A program made the translations under genes and the position numbers. Below the pieces are notes generated by a model, which searched no databases, was not told the DNA's origin, and saw only the letters and a list, made by a program, of their open reading frames with translations. A stretch of 64,000 nucleotides of DNA from Treponema sp. UBA792 (lineage in GTDB: Bacteria; Spirochaetota; Spirochaetia; Treponematales; Treponemataceae): positions 107,882 through 171,881 of the forward strand of contig DBIW01000036.1 of NCBI GenBank assembly GCA_002296965.1, read 5' to 3'. The stretch's first letter is position 1, and each line of letters starts with the position of its first letter. Shown here piece after piece: positions 25,949 to 35,600 of this stretch.

Positions 25949-28410
25949 CAGCCTCCGTTCCGGAGCTCCATCCTCTCAAGAACGGTGTCCGCCGCTGTCG
26001 TGAGGGCTGCGGCGAGCTCCCTGTCCTCAAGGTGGGAGCACAGGCTTCTCATCGTGGCAAGCACATATACGGCGGACGGATTCTCCGCTTCGGACTGCCT
26101 TTTCTCCGCACCTGGAATTCCTGTCCTCAGAAGCGACCTTGCCGTGGCCAGAAGTCCGGGCCTTCCCTGAAGTCTTGCGATCAGGTACTCAATCTGCATC
26201 CGTGTCCTTCCGCTCATGAATTCCTTGCGTTTTTTTTCAGGCAGCGCGCGTCCGAGTTCCCTCAGTCTGACCAGAAGCCTTATCTCGTCGGCATATTTTT
26301 CCGCGCTGTCAGCGTCCTGGAGAATCATTCCGATTTTTCTCAATGTCTCGGAGATGGAGTCTCCGGTGATGTTTCCGTCTTCTTTTGGGCCGGGCTGCGG
26401 GCGAGTGCCAGCTCCGGCGGCTGGTATGCCGTCTGCGCCGGAAATTCTCTCGGCCTGTGCGGCCACCGTGACCAGATGTCCGGCCATCGCCGCCGTCGCG
26501 CGTGAGAGCTTCTCCGCGGTCTCGGCCAGCCGGGAATTCTCCTCCGCCATGCGCAGACCGGCTGCGGAAGCGTACGGCCCGGCATATTCCTCACAGCATT
26601 CCTCATGTTCTTTGTGCATGGTTCGCGAGTCTTTCTCCGTGTCCGGCTGCCGCCCATTTCCGGAAATCACACCGTTGACATCCGGGAACTCAGTCTCCCT
26701 GTCCTGTATGTCCTCCTGAAAGTCCGCAGCCTCCATGCTGAAGAAACCGTCCGTCCCGTCATCCTCTCCGCCGGGGAAGGTGTCATCGTCAAGCGCCGGA
26801 ATCGGGCTCAGGGGCTCCTCCTCGGCAAGCAGCGAGAGGCTTTCATCCGGATGGATGCCATGATTTTCCGTATCCGCGCCGGAGCGCTCCGCCTTTTCCT
26901 GTTCATTGTCTCCGAATGCGGAGAAATCGAATTCGCTGTCCGTGCCGTCATCCGGAGCCGCCCGGTCCGAAAGAGGCATGGCCTCCGCTTTCCCGGCCTC
27001 TTCATCCTGAAGCACCGGCTCCGGAGCCAGTTCATGTTCAGTCTCAAGAATCCGCTTTCGGTTCCTTGCAAGCACATTGTTGCCGTTAAGGGAGAGGCTT
27101 CTGTCGAACATCTCTATCGCCCTGCCGCGGTCGCCCTTTTCGGCATAAATCTGGCCCAGAAGCGCGAATCCGGCCGGATCATTTGCATTTGTCTCCGTGT
27201 ATTCATCCGCCATTTTCTCCGCCATGTCGAATTTTCCCTTCTGGTTGTACCGGGCCGCCGCCGAGAGGGTGAATGCGCTGTATTCCGGCGCAACCTTCCT
27301 TATCCGTCCGAAACATTCCTCCGCCTTCGCATCGTCTCCTGTGCAGATGAAGTACTGCGCATAGAGGTCAAGGATCTGCGCGTCGTTGCGGCCGCTGTCC
27401 TCGTACAGGGAGGCTATGTTCCTGTGCGCCTCGGCGTATTCTCCTGCCGAAAGCAGGACATGGGTGTACTGTTTCTTCATTTCCCGGTTCTTCGGCTCAA
27501 TCTCAAGCGCCCTCATCACGGTCCTCAGCGCCTCATGAGGCTTTTCGCCTTTCTCAAGCGCCTCCGCAAGTCCTGACAGCACGTCGATGTCGGACGGGGC
27601 GTATTTTTCTGCCTGCCTGAAATTCTTCTCGGCGTTGTCGTAGTCGTACTCCGCAAGGTAGAGGTTTCCGAGAACCGAATACAGGGCGGGATCATCAGGA
27701 TGCAGGGCGAGCGCGCGTCTCACAAGATCCGCCGCTTCCCTTGTCTTCTGGCATTTCACAAGAAGACTTCCGTAGTCGCGCACGGCGTCCTGCCAGCCTG
27801 GTCTGGCGCGGAGCGCGGCCTCGTAGCATCTTATCGCGTCGCTGTATTGACCGGTCGCCTCGTGGCATTTCGCAAGATTGTACTGGAGAATCGGATGGTT
27901 CGGATCAGTTCTGAGTCCGCAGACGAAACTTGCCGCGGCCTTGGCGTAGTTTTTCCGTGCCAGATATATCATGCCGATATGGTTGTAGGCGAGCACGTCC
28001 GCCGGATTCTCCCTGACCACGGACTCGAACGCATCTATGGCGTCATCGTAGTTGCCCATCTCCTTGTATGTGAATCCGAGGTTGTAGTTTACGGCCGCCG
28101 ATTCTCCGGCCTCATCCAGCGCCCTCTGGAGGATGCTTATGGATTTTCCGTATTCCCCGATTCTTCTGTAGATTGCGCCCATGCTGTTCATGGCCTCGGT
28201 GTCACGGGGGCTGAATGCAAGCGTCTGCTCGTAATACATGAGAGCCTTTCTGTCATCTCCGCTTCTGACGTAGGCGGCTCCGAGCTCCTTGAGGATTTTC
28301 GTGTCGCCCGGACTGTCCCTCAGAAGCATTTTCAGCAGACGGACGGCCAGCTCAAAGTCCCTGGCCATCAGCGCGTCCTGCGCCCTTTTCTGAATCAGTT
28401 CCTTTTCCAT
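25927..28410 (-). CDS. Large TPR protein
   Basis: The protein has 827 residues. The first 460 are about twelve tandem TPR units (for example ALMYYEQTLAFSPRDTEAMN, AIRCYEAALRARPGWQDAVR, AEKNFRQAEKYAPSDIDVLS). The middle (about 465-600) is acidic and disordered. The C-terminal 200 residues include Ala-rich helices (LSRATAAMAGHLVTVAAQAE) without a recognisable fold. It has no signal peptide and should be cytoplasmic. It has a good ribosome binding site (AAGGAGGA). It lies 16 bases downstream of the LamG gene on the same strand. It is likely a scaffold for protein complexes; the partner is unknown. Confidence 0.85.
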   Translation of the reverse strand: MEKELIQKRAQDALMARDFELAVRLLKMLLRDSPGDTKILKELGAAYVRSGDDRKALMYYEQTLAFSPRDTEAMNSMGAIYRRIGEYGKSISILQRALDEAGESAAVNYNLGFTYKEMGNYDDAIDAFESVVRENPADVLAYNHIGMIYLARKNYAKAAASFVCGLRTDPNHPILQYNLAKCHEATGQYSDAIRCYEAALRARPGWQDAVRDYGSLLVKCQKTREAADLVRRALALHPDDPALYSVLGNLYLAEYDYDNAEKNFRQAEKYAPSDIDVLSGLAEALEKGEKPHEALRTVMRALEIEPKNREMKKQYTHVLLSAGEYAEAHRNIASLYEDSGRNDAQILDLYAQYFICTGDDAKAEECFGRIRKVAPEYSAFTLSAAARYNQKGKFDMAEKMADEYTETNANDPAGFALLGQIYAEKGDRGRAIEMFDRSLSLNGNNVLARNRKRILETEHELAPEPVLQDEEAGKAEAMPLSDRAAPDDGTDSEFDFSAFGDNEQEKAERSGADTENHGIHPDESLSLLAEEEPLSPIPALDDDTFPGGEDDGTDGFFSMEAADFQEDIQDRETEFPDVNGVISGNGRQPDTEKDSRTMHKEHEECCEEYAGPYASAAGLRMAEENSRLAETAEKLSRATAAMAGHLVTVAAQAERISGADGIPAAGAGTRPQPGPKEDGNITGDSISETLRKIGMILQDADSAEKYADEIRLLVRLRELGRALPEKKRKEFMSGRTRMQIEYLIARLQGRPGLLATARSLLRTGIPGAEKRQSEAENPSAVYVLATMRSLCSHLEDRELAAALTTAADTVLERMELRNGGCQERAEF

Positions 28411-28426
28411 AAGATTCCTCCTTCCG

Positions 28427-29941
28427 TCATTCCGGCAGTCTTTCCAGCGGTCTTGCGAACACCTCCGCCGAAAGCTCTCCGGTTATGCGCTCATCCGTCT
28501 TTGACCAGGATGATATGGCGAAATAATAGATTTTTCCGTTCTCAAGTCCGGTCAGCTTGAATGAGGTCCTGTTGCCCGCATTTATCGGGGATGAGCCTTC
28601 CGCGGCCTGCCGGCCCAGGTATTCGCCCGGACGGTTTCCGTAGTATATATAGTAGCCTCCTGCGTTCTCGTCCACCGAGTAGTTCCAGCGCAGGGTGACG
28701 CATCCGTTTCCGGCTTCCGCGCTCACGGTGAACGGCGGAAGCGGCTTCGGAATTTCGGTGTATTCTATTTCTATCTCTGTGACGGATGGAGTCGCGGTCC
28801 CGTTTCCGTCCGGATAAAGCTCCGCGGAAATCTGGACATAAAGTCCCTTTGTGTTTTCCTTGTGTCCCGCCTCCGAGATTGGAATCCATTCCGGAGAATC
28901 GGCCGTCCAGCTGTAGTAGTTGTCGCCGGAGCGGATGTACAGGTCGATTCCCGTCTGGTCAGGAGTGTCCGTCACGGCGGAGACCGAGCTGATCACCGCG
29001 CCTGACGCGAACATTATCGGCCTTGTAACGAATCTTCCTCCGTGCGGAGTGTAGGTCATCCTTGTCTGTCCTCCGGCGTTCTCGGCAGTCTGATAGTCGG
29101 GCGGCGAGTATGGCCTTCTGAGAATTCTGAAGTCGTCGATTTTTCCGGTGAATTCCGTGCACAGCGAAATTTCCGACGGTGTTCCAAGTACGGCAAGGGC
29201 CGGAGTTCCGTCCTCCGTACCTGTCGGAGTCATGTATTTTATGTCCTCTGTGATTCCGTTCACGATGTATTCGAATATTCCTGTGTCGCAGTCGTAGGAG
29301 AGGGCATGGCAGCTCCATCTGTCCGGAACGACGGTTGATGTCCCCCTGAGGATTATCTCTCCGCTCTCGCCCGGACCGAACAGGTTGTCCGCCGTCCATT
29401 CAAGGTGTCCTCCCCTGAACACGGCGTTCAGAGTCTGCGGCACGAGGCCGGACTCCTCCCTCTTGGATGTCTGCCACTCAAACACTGTCTCGCCGTTTTC
29501 CGATACGGACGGCGAGAGCCAGAATTCTATCGAGAATGAGCCGACAGGACCTTCCGAGCCGAAGAGCGTTCCCGGCGCTCCGAAAAGCGATATGCCTCCG
29601 GTGTTGCGGCTCAGTCCCGCGCCTTTTCCCATTACGGCGGCGCTTGTATGCTTCATGCTGTTTCTTCTGACGCTGTATCCGCCCGCCGTGACCGGAACCG
29701 CCTGGTTCTCGAAATTCATCAGGAGATCGGTGTTCTCGTCGTCCATGAACGAATTCGTGGACAGCTGGATGCAGTCATATCCGTAGCGGCCTTTTCCTGC
29801 CGTTATGTTCACTGACTCAAGGAATTCGGGCCATCCTGCCTTTCCTCCGAGAATCATCTTCTCGGCCTGGAGTCGTACCGCTGAGAGGGAGCCGAGAAGC
29901 CCTGTAACTAAAACAAATTTTCTGCTATACTTCATCTTCAT
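28427..29941 (-). CDS. Secreted LamG/Fn3-domain protein
   Basis: About 504 residues from ATG 29941 (a second ATG two codons in is also possible). The signal peptide is KFVLVTGLLGSLSAVRLQA. A concanavalin/LamG-like domain occupies about 110-270 (FSIEFWLSPSVSENGETVFE, GKIDDFRILRRPYSPPDYQ). The C-terminal 95 residues form a fibronectin type III domain (GNGCVTLRWNYSVDENAGGY, LTGLENGKIYYFAISSW). The fold suggests carbohydrate or protein binding at the cell surface or periplasm. Its start lies 5 bases from the divergent uvrC start. Confidence 0.82.
   Translation of the reverse strand: MKMKYSRKFVLVTGLLGSLSAVRLQAEKMILGGKAGWPEFLESVNITAGKGRYGYDCIQLSTNSFMDDENTDLLMNFENQAVPVTAGGYSVRRNSMKHTSAAVMGKGAGLSRNTGGISLFGAPGTLFGSEGPVGSFSIEFWLSPSVSENGETVFEWQTSKREESGLVPQTLNAVFRGGHLEWTADNLFGPGESGEIILRGTSTVVPDRWSCHALSYDCDTGIFEYIVNGITEDIKYMTPTGTEDGTPALAVLGTPSEISLCTEFTGKIDDFRILRRPYSPPDYQTAENAGGQTRMTYTPHGGRFVTRPIMFASGAVISSVSAVTDTPDQTGIDLYIRSGDNYYSWTADSPEWIPISEAGHKENTKGLYVQISAELYPDGNGTATPSVTEIEIEYTEIPKPLPPFTVSAEAGNGCVTLRWNYSVDENAGGYYIYYGNRPGEYLGRQAAEGSSPINAGNRTSFKLTGLENGKIYYFAISSWSKTDERITGELSAEVFARPLERLPE
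29923..29931 (+). promoter_or_regulatory. Candidate extended -10 promoter for uvrC
   Basis: TGCTATACT at 29923-29931 has the extended -10 TG plus a good -10 hexamer. The -35 region (TGTAAC, 17 bases upstream) is weak, as is normal for extended -10 promoters. The start of transcription would fall near 29938, giving uvrC a leader of roughly ten bases without a Shine-Dalgarno sequence. Confidence 0.4.
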
Positions 29942-29946
29942 AACAA

Positions 29947-31932
29947 ATGACAACCAGAACAATCCGTGATGTCCTTCACGAAACGGCCCTGAAAGCTCCT
30001 TTATCAAGCGGTGTCTATCTATGGCGAGACAGCGGTGACACCGTTATTTATGTGGGAAAGGCCAAAAACCTGAAGAACAGGCTTTCATCCTATTTCTCAG
30101 GCAGAAAGGACATAAAGACAAGACTTCTCATTTCACGTGCCAGTTCCATAGAATACATAACTACGGCGAACGAGTACGAGGCTCTTCTGCTTGAGAACAA
30201 CCTGATAAAGAAATACAGTCCACGCTACAATATCTGTCTCAAGGACGGAAAATCATATCCGGTTCTGAGGATTACGGATGAGGAATTTCCGCGGATTTTC
30301 AGGACAAGGCGCGTCATGCACGACGGATCGCGCTATTACGGTCCTTATCCCGATGTCGGAGCCCTTGACACATTCCTTGATACGGTTCTCCGTCTTTACC
30401 CTGTAAGAAGATGCAGGACGTTCAGGAGACGCGGCACGCCGTGCCTCTATTATCATATCAAGCAGTGTATGGCCCCTTGCTGCGGAAAAATTTCAAAGGA
30501 ATCCTACCTTTATTATTTCGGAGAGATTACGTCCCTACTTGAGGAAAATTCGGGGGCTGTGGCGGACCGGCTCACCGGAAGGATGAAATCCTGTGCCGCG
30601 GCGCAGGATTTCGAGACAGCGGCCAGAATCCGCGACTGCATAAAGGCTCTTATGGTAATGAGAAACCAGAATGTGGTGGAGGGGTTCGACTCGGAGGACA
30701 GGGATTATATCGCCTGCTGCTCCGAGGGCGAGCTTGTGAGCTTTACGGTGCTGAAGATCCGGCATGGAAAGCTGACGGGACGCGACAATTTCCGGGCGGA
30801 AAGCCTGAACGAGGAGAACGAGCTTCTCGGTGAATTCATGGGCGCATACTACACCGATCCGTCCCTTGTTCCGCCTAAGATTTTTGTCCCGACACGGGAC
30901 GGGCTTGAGATTATGACCCGATGGATTTCGGAGACTTTCTCCCAGGAAACGCGGATACTCCTTGTCGAGGAGAAAATGGACGGCTACGGCAGGCACAGGG
31001 CCGCAATGGACATGGCATTCCAGAACGCGCGTGAGGACATAGTCCGCCGTCTGCGTGAGCGCGGGGATACTCCGGCCATGGAGGAGCTGAAGGAGCTGCT
31101 CTCGCTGGATTCGCTTCCCGTAAGAATCGAGGGCTTTGACATCGCTCACATAGGTGGAAAATTCCCCGTCGCGTCCCTTGTCAGTTTCCGCAACGGAAAT
31201 CCGGACAAGAAGAACTACCGTTATTTCCGGCTGAGGACTACGGACGGAATAATAGATGACTTCGCCTCCATGAAGGAGGCCGTCGCAAGGCGGTACACAA
31301 GGCTTCTGAACGAGCAGTCTGAGCTGCCGGACCTCATCCTGATAGACGGAGGAATCGGCCAGGTGAACGCGGTCGAGGAGGTTCTCTGTTCGCTCGGCCT
31401 TGACATACCTGTGGCCGGACTTGCGAAGCGCGACGAGGAGATTTATCTGCCCGGAAACAGCGTTCCGATATGTCTGCCAAAACGCAGCGACGCGCTGAGG
31501 CTGCTGCAGCGGGTGAGGGATGAGACTCACCGTTTCGCCACGGGCAGAAACCAGCGGCTGAGGACAAAGGAGAACACCGTCAGCGTGTTCGGGAAAATTC
31601 CTGGAGTCGGGGAAAGGCGTGCCGTCCTGCTGATGAGGAGATTCTCCACGCTGGAGAATCTTGCCGCCGCGGAGGAGTCGGCTGTCGCCCAGTGCATTCA
31701 TGTCCGTTCGGACGAGGCGGCTGGAATTCTTCTTGCCGCCCGCAGCCTTCTTGCGGAGCGCCGCAGCCGCCGTGAATCCCAGATGCTTTCTCTCGGCGCG
31801 CCGGGAACTACGGCCGGAAATTCCGCCGCTGCCGCCAGAATGGACTCTCTCGCCTCGGAGTCTCTTTCCGCGGCGGAGCGTCCGCCGTCCTACGGTACGG
31901 ACACGGAGAATTCTTTTCCCGGCGGCAGCTGA
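29947..31932 (+). CDS. uvrC: Excinuclease ABC subunit C
   Basis: The protein has 661 residues. The GIY-YIG nuclease domain begins GVYLWRDSGDTVIYVGKAKN. The UVR motif for UvrB binding is near 205-240 (AAQDFETAARIRDCIKAL). The RNase-H-like endonuclease half has RIEGFDIAHIGGKFPVASLV and LILIDGGIGQVNAVEEVL. A helix-hairpin-helix follows (IPGVGERRAVLLMRRF). Together with UvrA and UvrB it cuts DNA on both sides of bulky lesions. The last 55 residues are a Ser/Ala-rich tail of no known function. Confidence 0.95.
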   Translation: MTTRTIRDVLHETALKAPLSSGVYLWRDSGDTVIYVGKAKNLKNRLSSYFSGRKDIKTRLLISRASSIEYITTANEYEALLLENNLIKKYSPRYNICLKDGKSYPVLRITDEEFPRIFRTRRVMHDGSRYYGPYPDVGALDTFLDTVLRLYPVRRCRTFRRRGTPCLYYHIKQCMAPCCGKISKESYLYYFGEITSLLEENSGAVADRLTGRMKSCAAAQDFETAARIRDCIKALMVMRNQNVVEGFDSEDRDYIACCSEGELVSFTVLKIRHGKLTGRDNFRAESLNEENELLGEFMGAYYTDPSLVPPKIFVPTRDGLEIMTRWISETFSQETRILLVEEKMDGYGRHRAAMDMAFQNAREDIVRRLRERGDTPAMEELKELLSLDSLPVRIEGFDIAHIGGKFPVASLVSFRNGNPDKKNYRYFRLRTTDGIIDDFASMKEAVARRYTRLLNEQSELPDLILIDGGIGQVNAVEEVLCSLGLDIPVAGLAKRDEEIYLPGNSVPICLPKRSDALRLLQRVRDETHRFATGRNQRLRTKENTVSVFGKIPGVGERRAVLLMRRFSTLENLAAAEESAVAQCIHVRSDEAAGILLAARSLLAERRSRRESQMLSLGAPGTTAGNSAAAARMDSLASESLSAAERPPSYGTDTENSFPGGS

Positions 31933-32020
31933 GCTGGCCGCCGCTGCGCTTTCAGTTTTCTGTCCGGGACTTTTTTTGTTATCTTAGCTGTATGTATGGT
32001 GATTATGCTGGAGGTATTTT

Positions 32021-33199
32021 ATGGATTATAGGCATCTTGATGCGATAGAAGCCGTGCTTGAGGGGGCGGTGAGCTGCGGAAAGCTTGCAGGAGCCTCGTG
32101 TATAGTGTCCGCATCCGGAAAGAGGCTCGGCTCCTGGAGCGCCGGTTATGCTGATATTGCGGCGCAGAAAAAATTCGGGACCGATACTATTTGCCGCCTC
32201 TTTTCCCTGACGAAGCCGGTCACTTCCGTGGCGGCTATGATTCTGCTGGAGCGCGGACAGCTTGATCTTGCGGACAACGTGGCTGATATAATTCCAGAAT
32301 TCACAAATCCGGCGGTATGCTCGGACGGAAAGACAGCCCTAAGTCCGCGGCCCGTGCTGATACAGAACCTTCTTGACATGACCTCAGGCTGCACTTACGG
32401 CGGTGACGGGAATGAGTCGGAGCGCCGGACCTCAGCCCTGCTTGACAGGATGAACCGTTCCGCCGCCGGTGACAACTCCGTTACGACCATGGAATTCGCA
32501 CGGAGCCTTGCTGATATTCCCCTTTCATTCGTTCCCGGAACCGACTATCAGTACGGACTTTCCGCGGACATAATGGGCGCCGTAATAGAGGCCGTGTCCG
32601 GAATGAGTTTCGGCGAATTCCTCCGGAAGAATATATTCGCTCCGCTGGGCATGGATGACACGGGATTTTATGTTCCCGCTGAAAAGGCTGGCCGCCTCTC
32701 AAAGGTATATGCGGCGGAGTCCGGCGGTCTTGATGAATTCACGGGCTGTCATCTTGGAATCCAGAACGGAATGAGAAATCCTCCTGCGTTCGAGTCCGGC
32801 GGCGCGGGGCTCGTCAGCACGGCTGAGGATTATATCAGGTTCTGCCGTATGCTCTCTGAGGGCGGCTCGCTTGACGGAATCCGCATACTTTCCGGAAAGA
32901 CGGTCAGGTTTCTGAGCTCGTCCGTGCTTCCACCCGCCCTGCAGAGCCGTTTCGACATGAAGATGGGACACCTTTCCGGATATTCATACAGGAATTTCAT
33001 GCGTGTGTGCCGGGAGCCGGGAATGGTCTGCGCCGTCACCTCGAAGGGCGAATTCGGCTGGGACGGATGGCTGGGGCCGTATATGTCCGCGGATCCTGAG
33101 AATTCGCTTTCTGTCGTCCTCATGATGCAGCTTGCCGGAGCGGGACTCACCGGAACCGCCCGGCGGATAAAGAATATAGTCTATACCATGGAGGAATGA
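32021..33199 (+). CDS. Beta-lactamase-family serine hydrolase
   Basis: The protein has 392 residues and no signal peptide. It is a class C/DD-peptidase-fold enzyme with the nucleophile in SLTK (FSLTKPVTSVAAMILLERG) and the second motif in DYQYGLSADIMGAVIE. FGEFLRKNIFAPLGMDDTGF and GGAGLVSTAEDYIRFCRML are typical of the EstB/LAE family. Such proteins are usually esterases or peptidases rather than antibiotic-resistance enzymes, and the cytoplasmic location supports that. A GGAGG ribosome binding site precedes the ATG. It is followed closely by an alpha/beta hydrolase, so the two may act in one pathway. Confidence 0.85.
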   Translation: MDYRHLDAIEAVLEGAVSCGKLAGASCIVSASGKRLGSWSAGYADIAAQKKFGTDTICRLFSLTKPVTSVAAMILLERGQLDLADNVADIIPEFTNPAVCSDGKTALSPRPVLIQNLLDMTSGCTYGGDGNESERRTSALLDRMNRSAAGDNSVTTMEFARSLADIPLSFVPGTDYQYGLSADIMGAVIEAVSGMSFGEFLRKNIFAPLGMDDTGFYVPAEKAGRLSKVYAAESGGLDEFTGCHLGIQNGMRNPPAFESGGAGLVSTAEDYIRFCRMLSEGGSLDGIRILSGKTVRFLSSSVLPPALQSRFDMKMGHLSGYSYRNFMRVCREPGMVCAVTSKGEFGWDGWLGPYMSADPENSLSVVLMMQLAGAGLTGTARRIKNIVYTMEE

Positions 33200-33203
33200 G
33201 TCT

Positions 33204-34103
33204 ATGAGAAGAGGGATAAGGATCGCTCTGATCTGTGCGGCCGCGGCCGTGGCGGCAGTTCTTGCTGCGGTATTCATAGCCGCGAACTATATGGTCACTT
33301 ATGCCATGGACAACAGCTTCGGCTCGGATGCGGATTTTTCCGGAGAATGGATGGTGCTGAATTCCAGGACGGAGACGATAACCTCGCGTGACGGCCTTGA
33401 GCTGTACGGATATTTCATTCCGGCTGAAAGTCCGTCCGAGAAATATGTGATTCTGGTTCACGGATACAAGAGCGCTGCGGTAAGAATGACGGAATACGCG
33501 AGGCATTATCATTCGCTTGGATGGAATGTGCTCGCCCCTGAGCACCGCGCCCACGGCAGAAGCTCAGGCCGCTATATCACCATGGGCAGCCGCGAGAAGC
33601 ATGACATAATTGATTGGGCTGAATTCCTCGCTTCCGGACATCCAGAGTCAAGAATTCTTCTGCACGGAGTGTCGATGGGAGCGGCCACCGTGATGCTTGT
33701 GACCGGGGAGGCTGTTCCGTCCAATGTAGTGGCGGCTGTCGAGGACTGCGGATACACCGGAGCGGCCGAGCAGTTCACCTGGCAGCTCAGGGAGCAGTTC
33801 CATCTCCCTTACTTTCCGGTTATTCCGGCGGCGTCGCTTGTCACGAGAATACGTGTGGGCTATACATTCGGTTCTGTTGACTGCATCAGGGCTGTGTCAA
33901 GGTCCTCCACACCGACCCTGTTCATCCATGGCGACAGGGACACGTTCGTTCCGTTCTCCATGCTTGAGCGGCTTTATTCCGCCGCCTCGTGCGACAAGGA
34001 TATTCTTGTTGTTCCTGGAGCCGGACATGCCGATTCTGTAACAGTGAATCCTGAGCTCTACTGGACAAAGGTGGATTCTTTTGCCGGGAAATACCTCAGA
34101 TGA
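33204..34103 (+). CDS. Membrane-anchored alpha/beta hydrolase
   Basis: The protein has 299 residues. An N-terminal hydrophobic segment (ALICAAAAVAAVLAAVFIAA) anchors it. The hydrolase core has the oxyanion region VILVHGYKS, the nucleophile elbow GVSMGAAT, the acid in FIHGDRDTFVP and the His in VPGAGHADS. The pattern resembles the YqkD/BAAT-like peptidase or esterase group found in Gram-positives and spirochaetes. It starts 4 bases after the serine hydrolase stop and has a GGAGG site. Substrate unknown. Confidence 0.85.
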   Translation: MRRGIRIALICAAAAVAAVLAAVFIAANYMVTYAMDNSFGSDADFSGEWMVLNSRTETITSRDGLELYGYFIPAESPSEKYVILVHGYKSAAVRMTEYARHYHSLGWNVLAPEHRAHGRSSGRYITMGSREKHDIIDWAEFLASGHPESRILLHGVSMGAATVMLVTGEAVPSNVVAAVEDCGYTGAAEQFTWQLREQFHLPYFPVIPAASLVTRIRVGYTFGSVDCIRAVSRSSTPTLFIHGDRDTFVPFSMLERLYSAASCDKDILVVPGAGHADSVTVNPELYWTKVDSFAGKYLR

Positions 34104-34133
34104 TTCGGATTTTTCCAGGAGCGTTGCGCAGAA

Positions 34134-34895
34134 ATGAGACTTCTTCTTACAAATGATGACGGATATGGCTCGGACGGACTGGAGGCGCTTGCCTGCCGGC
34201 TGTCCGCTGACAACGAGATTTACATACTTGCGCCGGACAGGAACAGGTCCGCGGTGTCACATTGCGTCACCATGGACCGGCCGCTTGACGTATATGCCGC
34301 CGGGGAAAGGCGATGGAAGTCTTCAGGTTTCCCTGCGGACTGCTCGATGGCTGGACTGAAAAGCGGGCTTCTCGGGATACGTCCCGATGCGGTGGTTTCC
34401 GGCATAAACCGCGGCGCCAACATGGGGACCGACATCCTTTATTCCGGAACCTGCGCGGCCGCGCGCCAGGCGGTCCTCTACGGAATTCCGGCTGTCGCGC
34501 TGTCGCTTGATCCTGTGGACTGGGATTCCGCGCTCCGTGACGGATTCAGGTATTCCGCGCTTGCGGATTTTGCAGCGCGCAATCTGGAGAAGCTTGTGTC
34601 CCTGTCAGCGGTCATGGGACGGAGGACGTTCGTGAATGTGAACGCGGTCTCGTCGGACTCATACAGAGGAGCCAGGATGTGCGGTTCCCTTTGCGTGAGG
34701 GAATATAACGACGGAATAGAGGTCGAGGGCTGTGGGGAAAGCTGCCGGACGGTGTTCAGGTACGGGACGACAGAGACGCTTGCCGATGAGGACAGTGATT
34801 TTGCTGTATGCAGGGCGGGATATGTGGCTGTGTCGTCCGTTTTTGTTGATCCTGTGTGCGCGCCTCCTGTAGACGGTATGGAATTTTCATTGTAA
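34134..34895 (+). CDS. surE: 5'/3'-nucleotidase SurE
   Basis: The protein has 253 residues. The metal site is formed by LLTNDDGYGSDGL at the N-terminus and SGINRGANMGTDILYSGTCA near residues 86-105, the two SurE signatures. A typical PDRNRSAVSH segment follows the first loop. It hydrolyses nucleoside monophosphates in the cytoplasm and is linked to stress survival in other bacteria. The next TPR gene starts 11 bases after its end. Its usual neighbour pcm is not here. Confidence 0.93.
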   Translation: MRLLLTNDDGYGSDGLEALACRLSADNEIYILAPDRNRSAVSHCVTMDRPLDVYAAGERRWKSSGFPADCSMAGLKSGLLGIRPDAVVSGINRGANMGTDILYSGTCAAARQAVLYGIPAVALSLDPVDWDSALRDGFRYSALADFAARNLEKLVSLSAVMGRRTFVNVNAVSSDSYRGARMCGSLCVREYNDGIEVEGCGESCRTVFRYGTTETLADEDSDFAVCRAGYVAVSSVFVDPVCAPPVDGMEFSL

Positions 34896-34906
34896 AATAT
34901 GTTTTC

Positions 34907-35599
34907 ATGGGTGGAAAATTGGAAAATGATGTGCTTGCCGTAGGCATAAAGCTGTACGGCCAGAAAAAATATGAGGATGCGCTGACGTTTTTTCTGTCGC
35001 TTCCTCCTGATTCCGGGGCTGACAAGATGGATGCGGCATATTACCTCGGACTGTGCTATGCGAGGCTTGGGCGCTATGATGATGCGTTGCTTTATCTTGA
35101 GCAGGTTGTGACTTCCGGCGGCAACATAGACCGCGTGATGCAGTGCCGCTTCATTCTTGCGGTGATTTACGCGCTTTCCAGCAGACGCCGCCTTGCCGAC
35201 TATGAGCTGAGCAAGCTGCTGGAGACCGGATACATGACGGCATCCGTATATGCCGCGATAGCGTACGTGGCATGGGAACAGAGCGACATCGACAAATGCC
35301 TTCAATATTATGAGAAATCTCTGGAGAAGGATCCGCAGAACATGACCTCCCTGAACGGACTTGGATATGTTCTTGCCAGTGAGGACCGTGACCTTGCGCG
35401 GGCTCTGACACTGTGCCGTCAGGCGGTGAAGGTTTCCCCTGACTCGGCCGCCTGCCTGGACTCGCTCGGATGGGTTTACTATAAGCTTGGACTTTTCAGT
35501 GATGCGATGAAATGTCTTGAGAAGGCCGGAAAAATAGACAGCTCAAATGAGAAGATAGCCGAGCATATAAAGATAGTCTCCCAGGCCGGAAGAGGATGA
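34907..35599 (+). CDS. TPR protein
   Basis: About 230 residues from the ATG at 34907; the frame is open further upstream inside surE, but no better start is visible. It has about five TPR units (KYEDALTFFLSLPPDSGADK, AYYLGLCYARLGRYDDALLY, CLQYYEKSLEKDPQNMTSLN, CLDSLGWVYYKLGLFSDAMK). No signal peptide is present. It is followed one base later by the TPR/NHL/VWA gene, so the two are probably co-translated and may work together. Confidence 0.78.
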   Translation: MGGKLENDVLAVGIKLYGQKKYEDALTFFLSLPPDSGADKMDAAYYLGLCYARLGRYDDALLYLEQVVTSGGNIDRVMQCRFILAVIYALSSRRRLADYELSKLLETGYMTASVYAAIAYVAWEQSDIDKCLQYYEKSLEKDPQNMTSLNGLGYVLASEDRDLARALTLCRQAVKVSPDSAACLDSLGWVYYKLGLFSDAMKCLEKAGKIDSSNEKIAEHIKIVSQAGRG

Positions 35600-35600
35600 T

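Noticed and set aside
29942..30007. Longer start for the LamG protein inside uvrC.
   Set aside because: It would put 22 residues before a good signal peptide and overlap a divergent conserved gene.
31921..31942. GGCGGCAGC...GCTGGCCGCC as a uvrC terminator.
   Set aside because: The stem has a bulge, overlaps the stop codon and is not followed by an immediate T run.
32021..33199. Antibiotic-resistance beta-lactamase.
   Set aside because: No signal peptide and the motifs fit the EstB/LAE esterase-type group rather than resistance enzymes.
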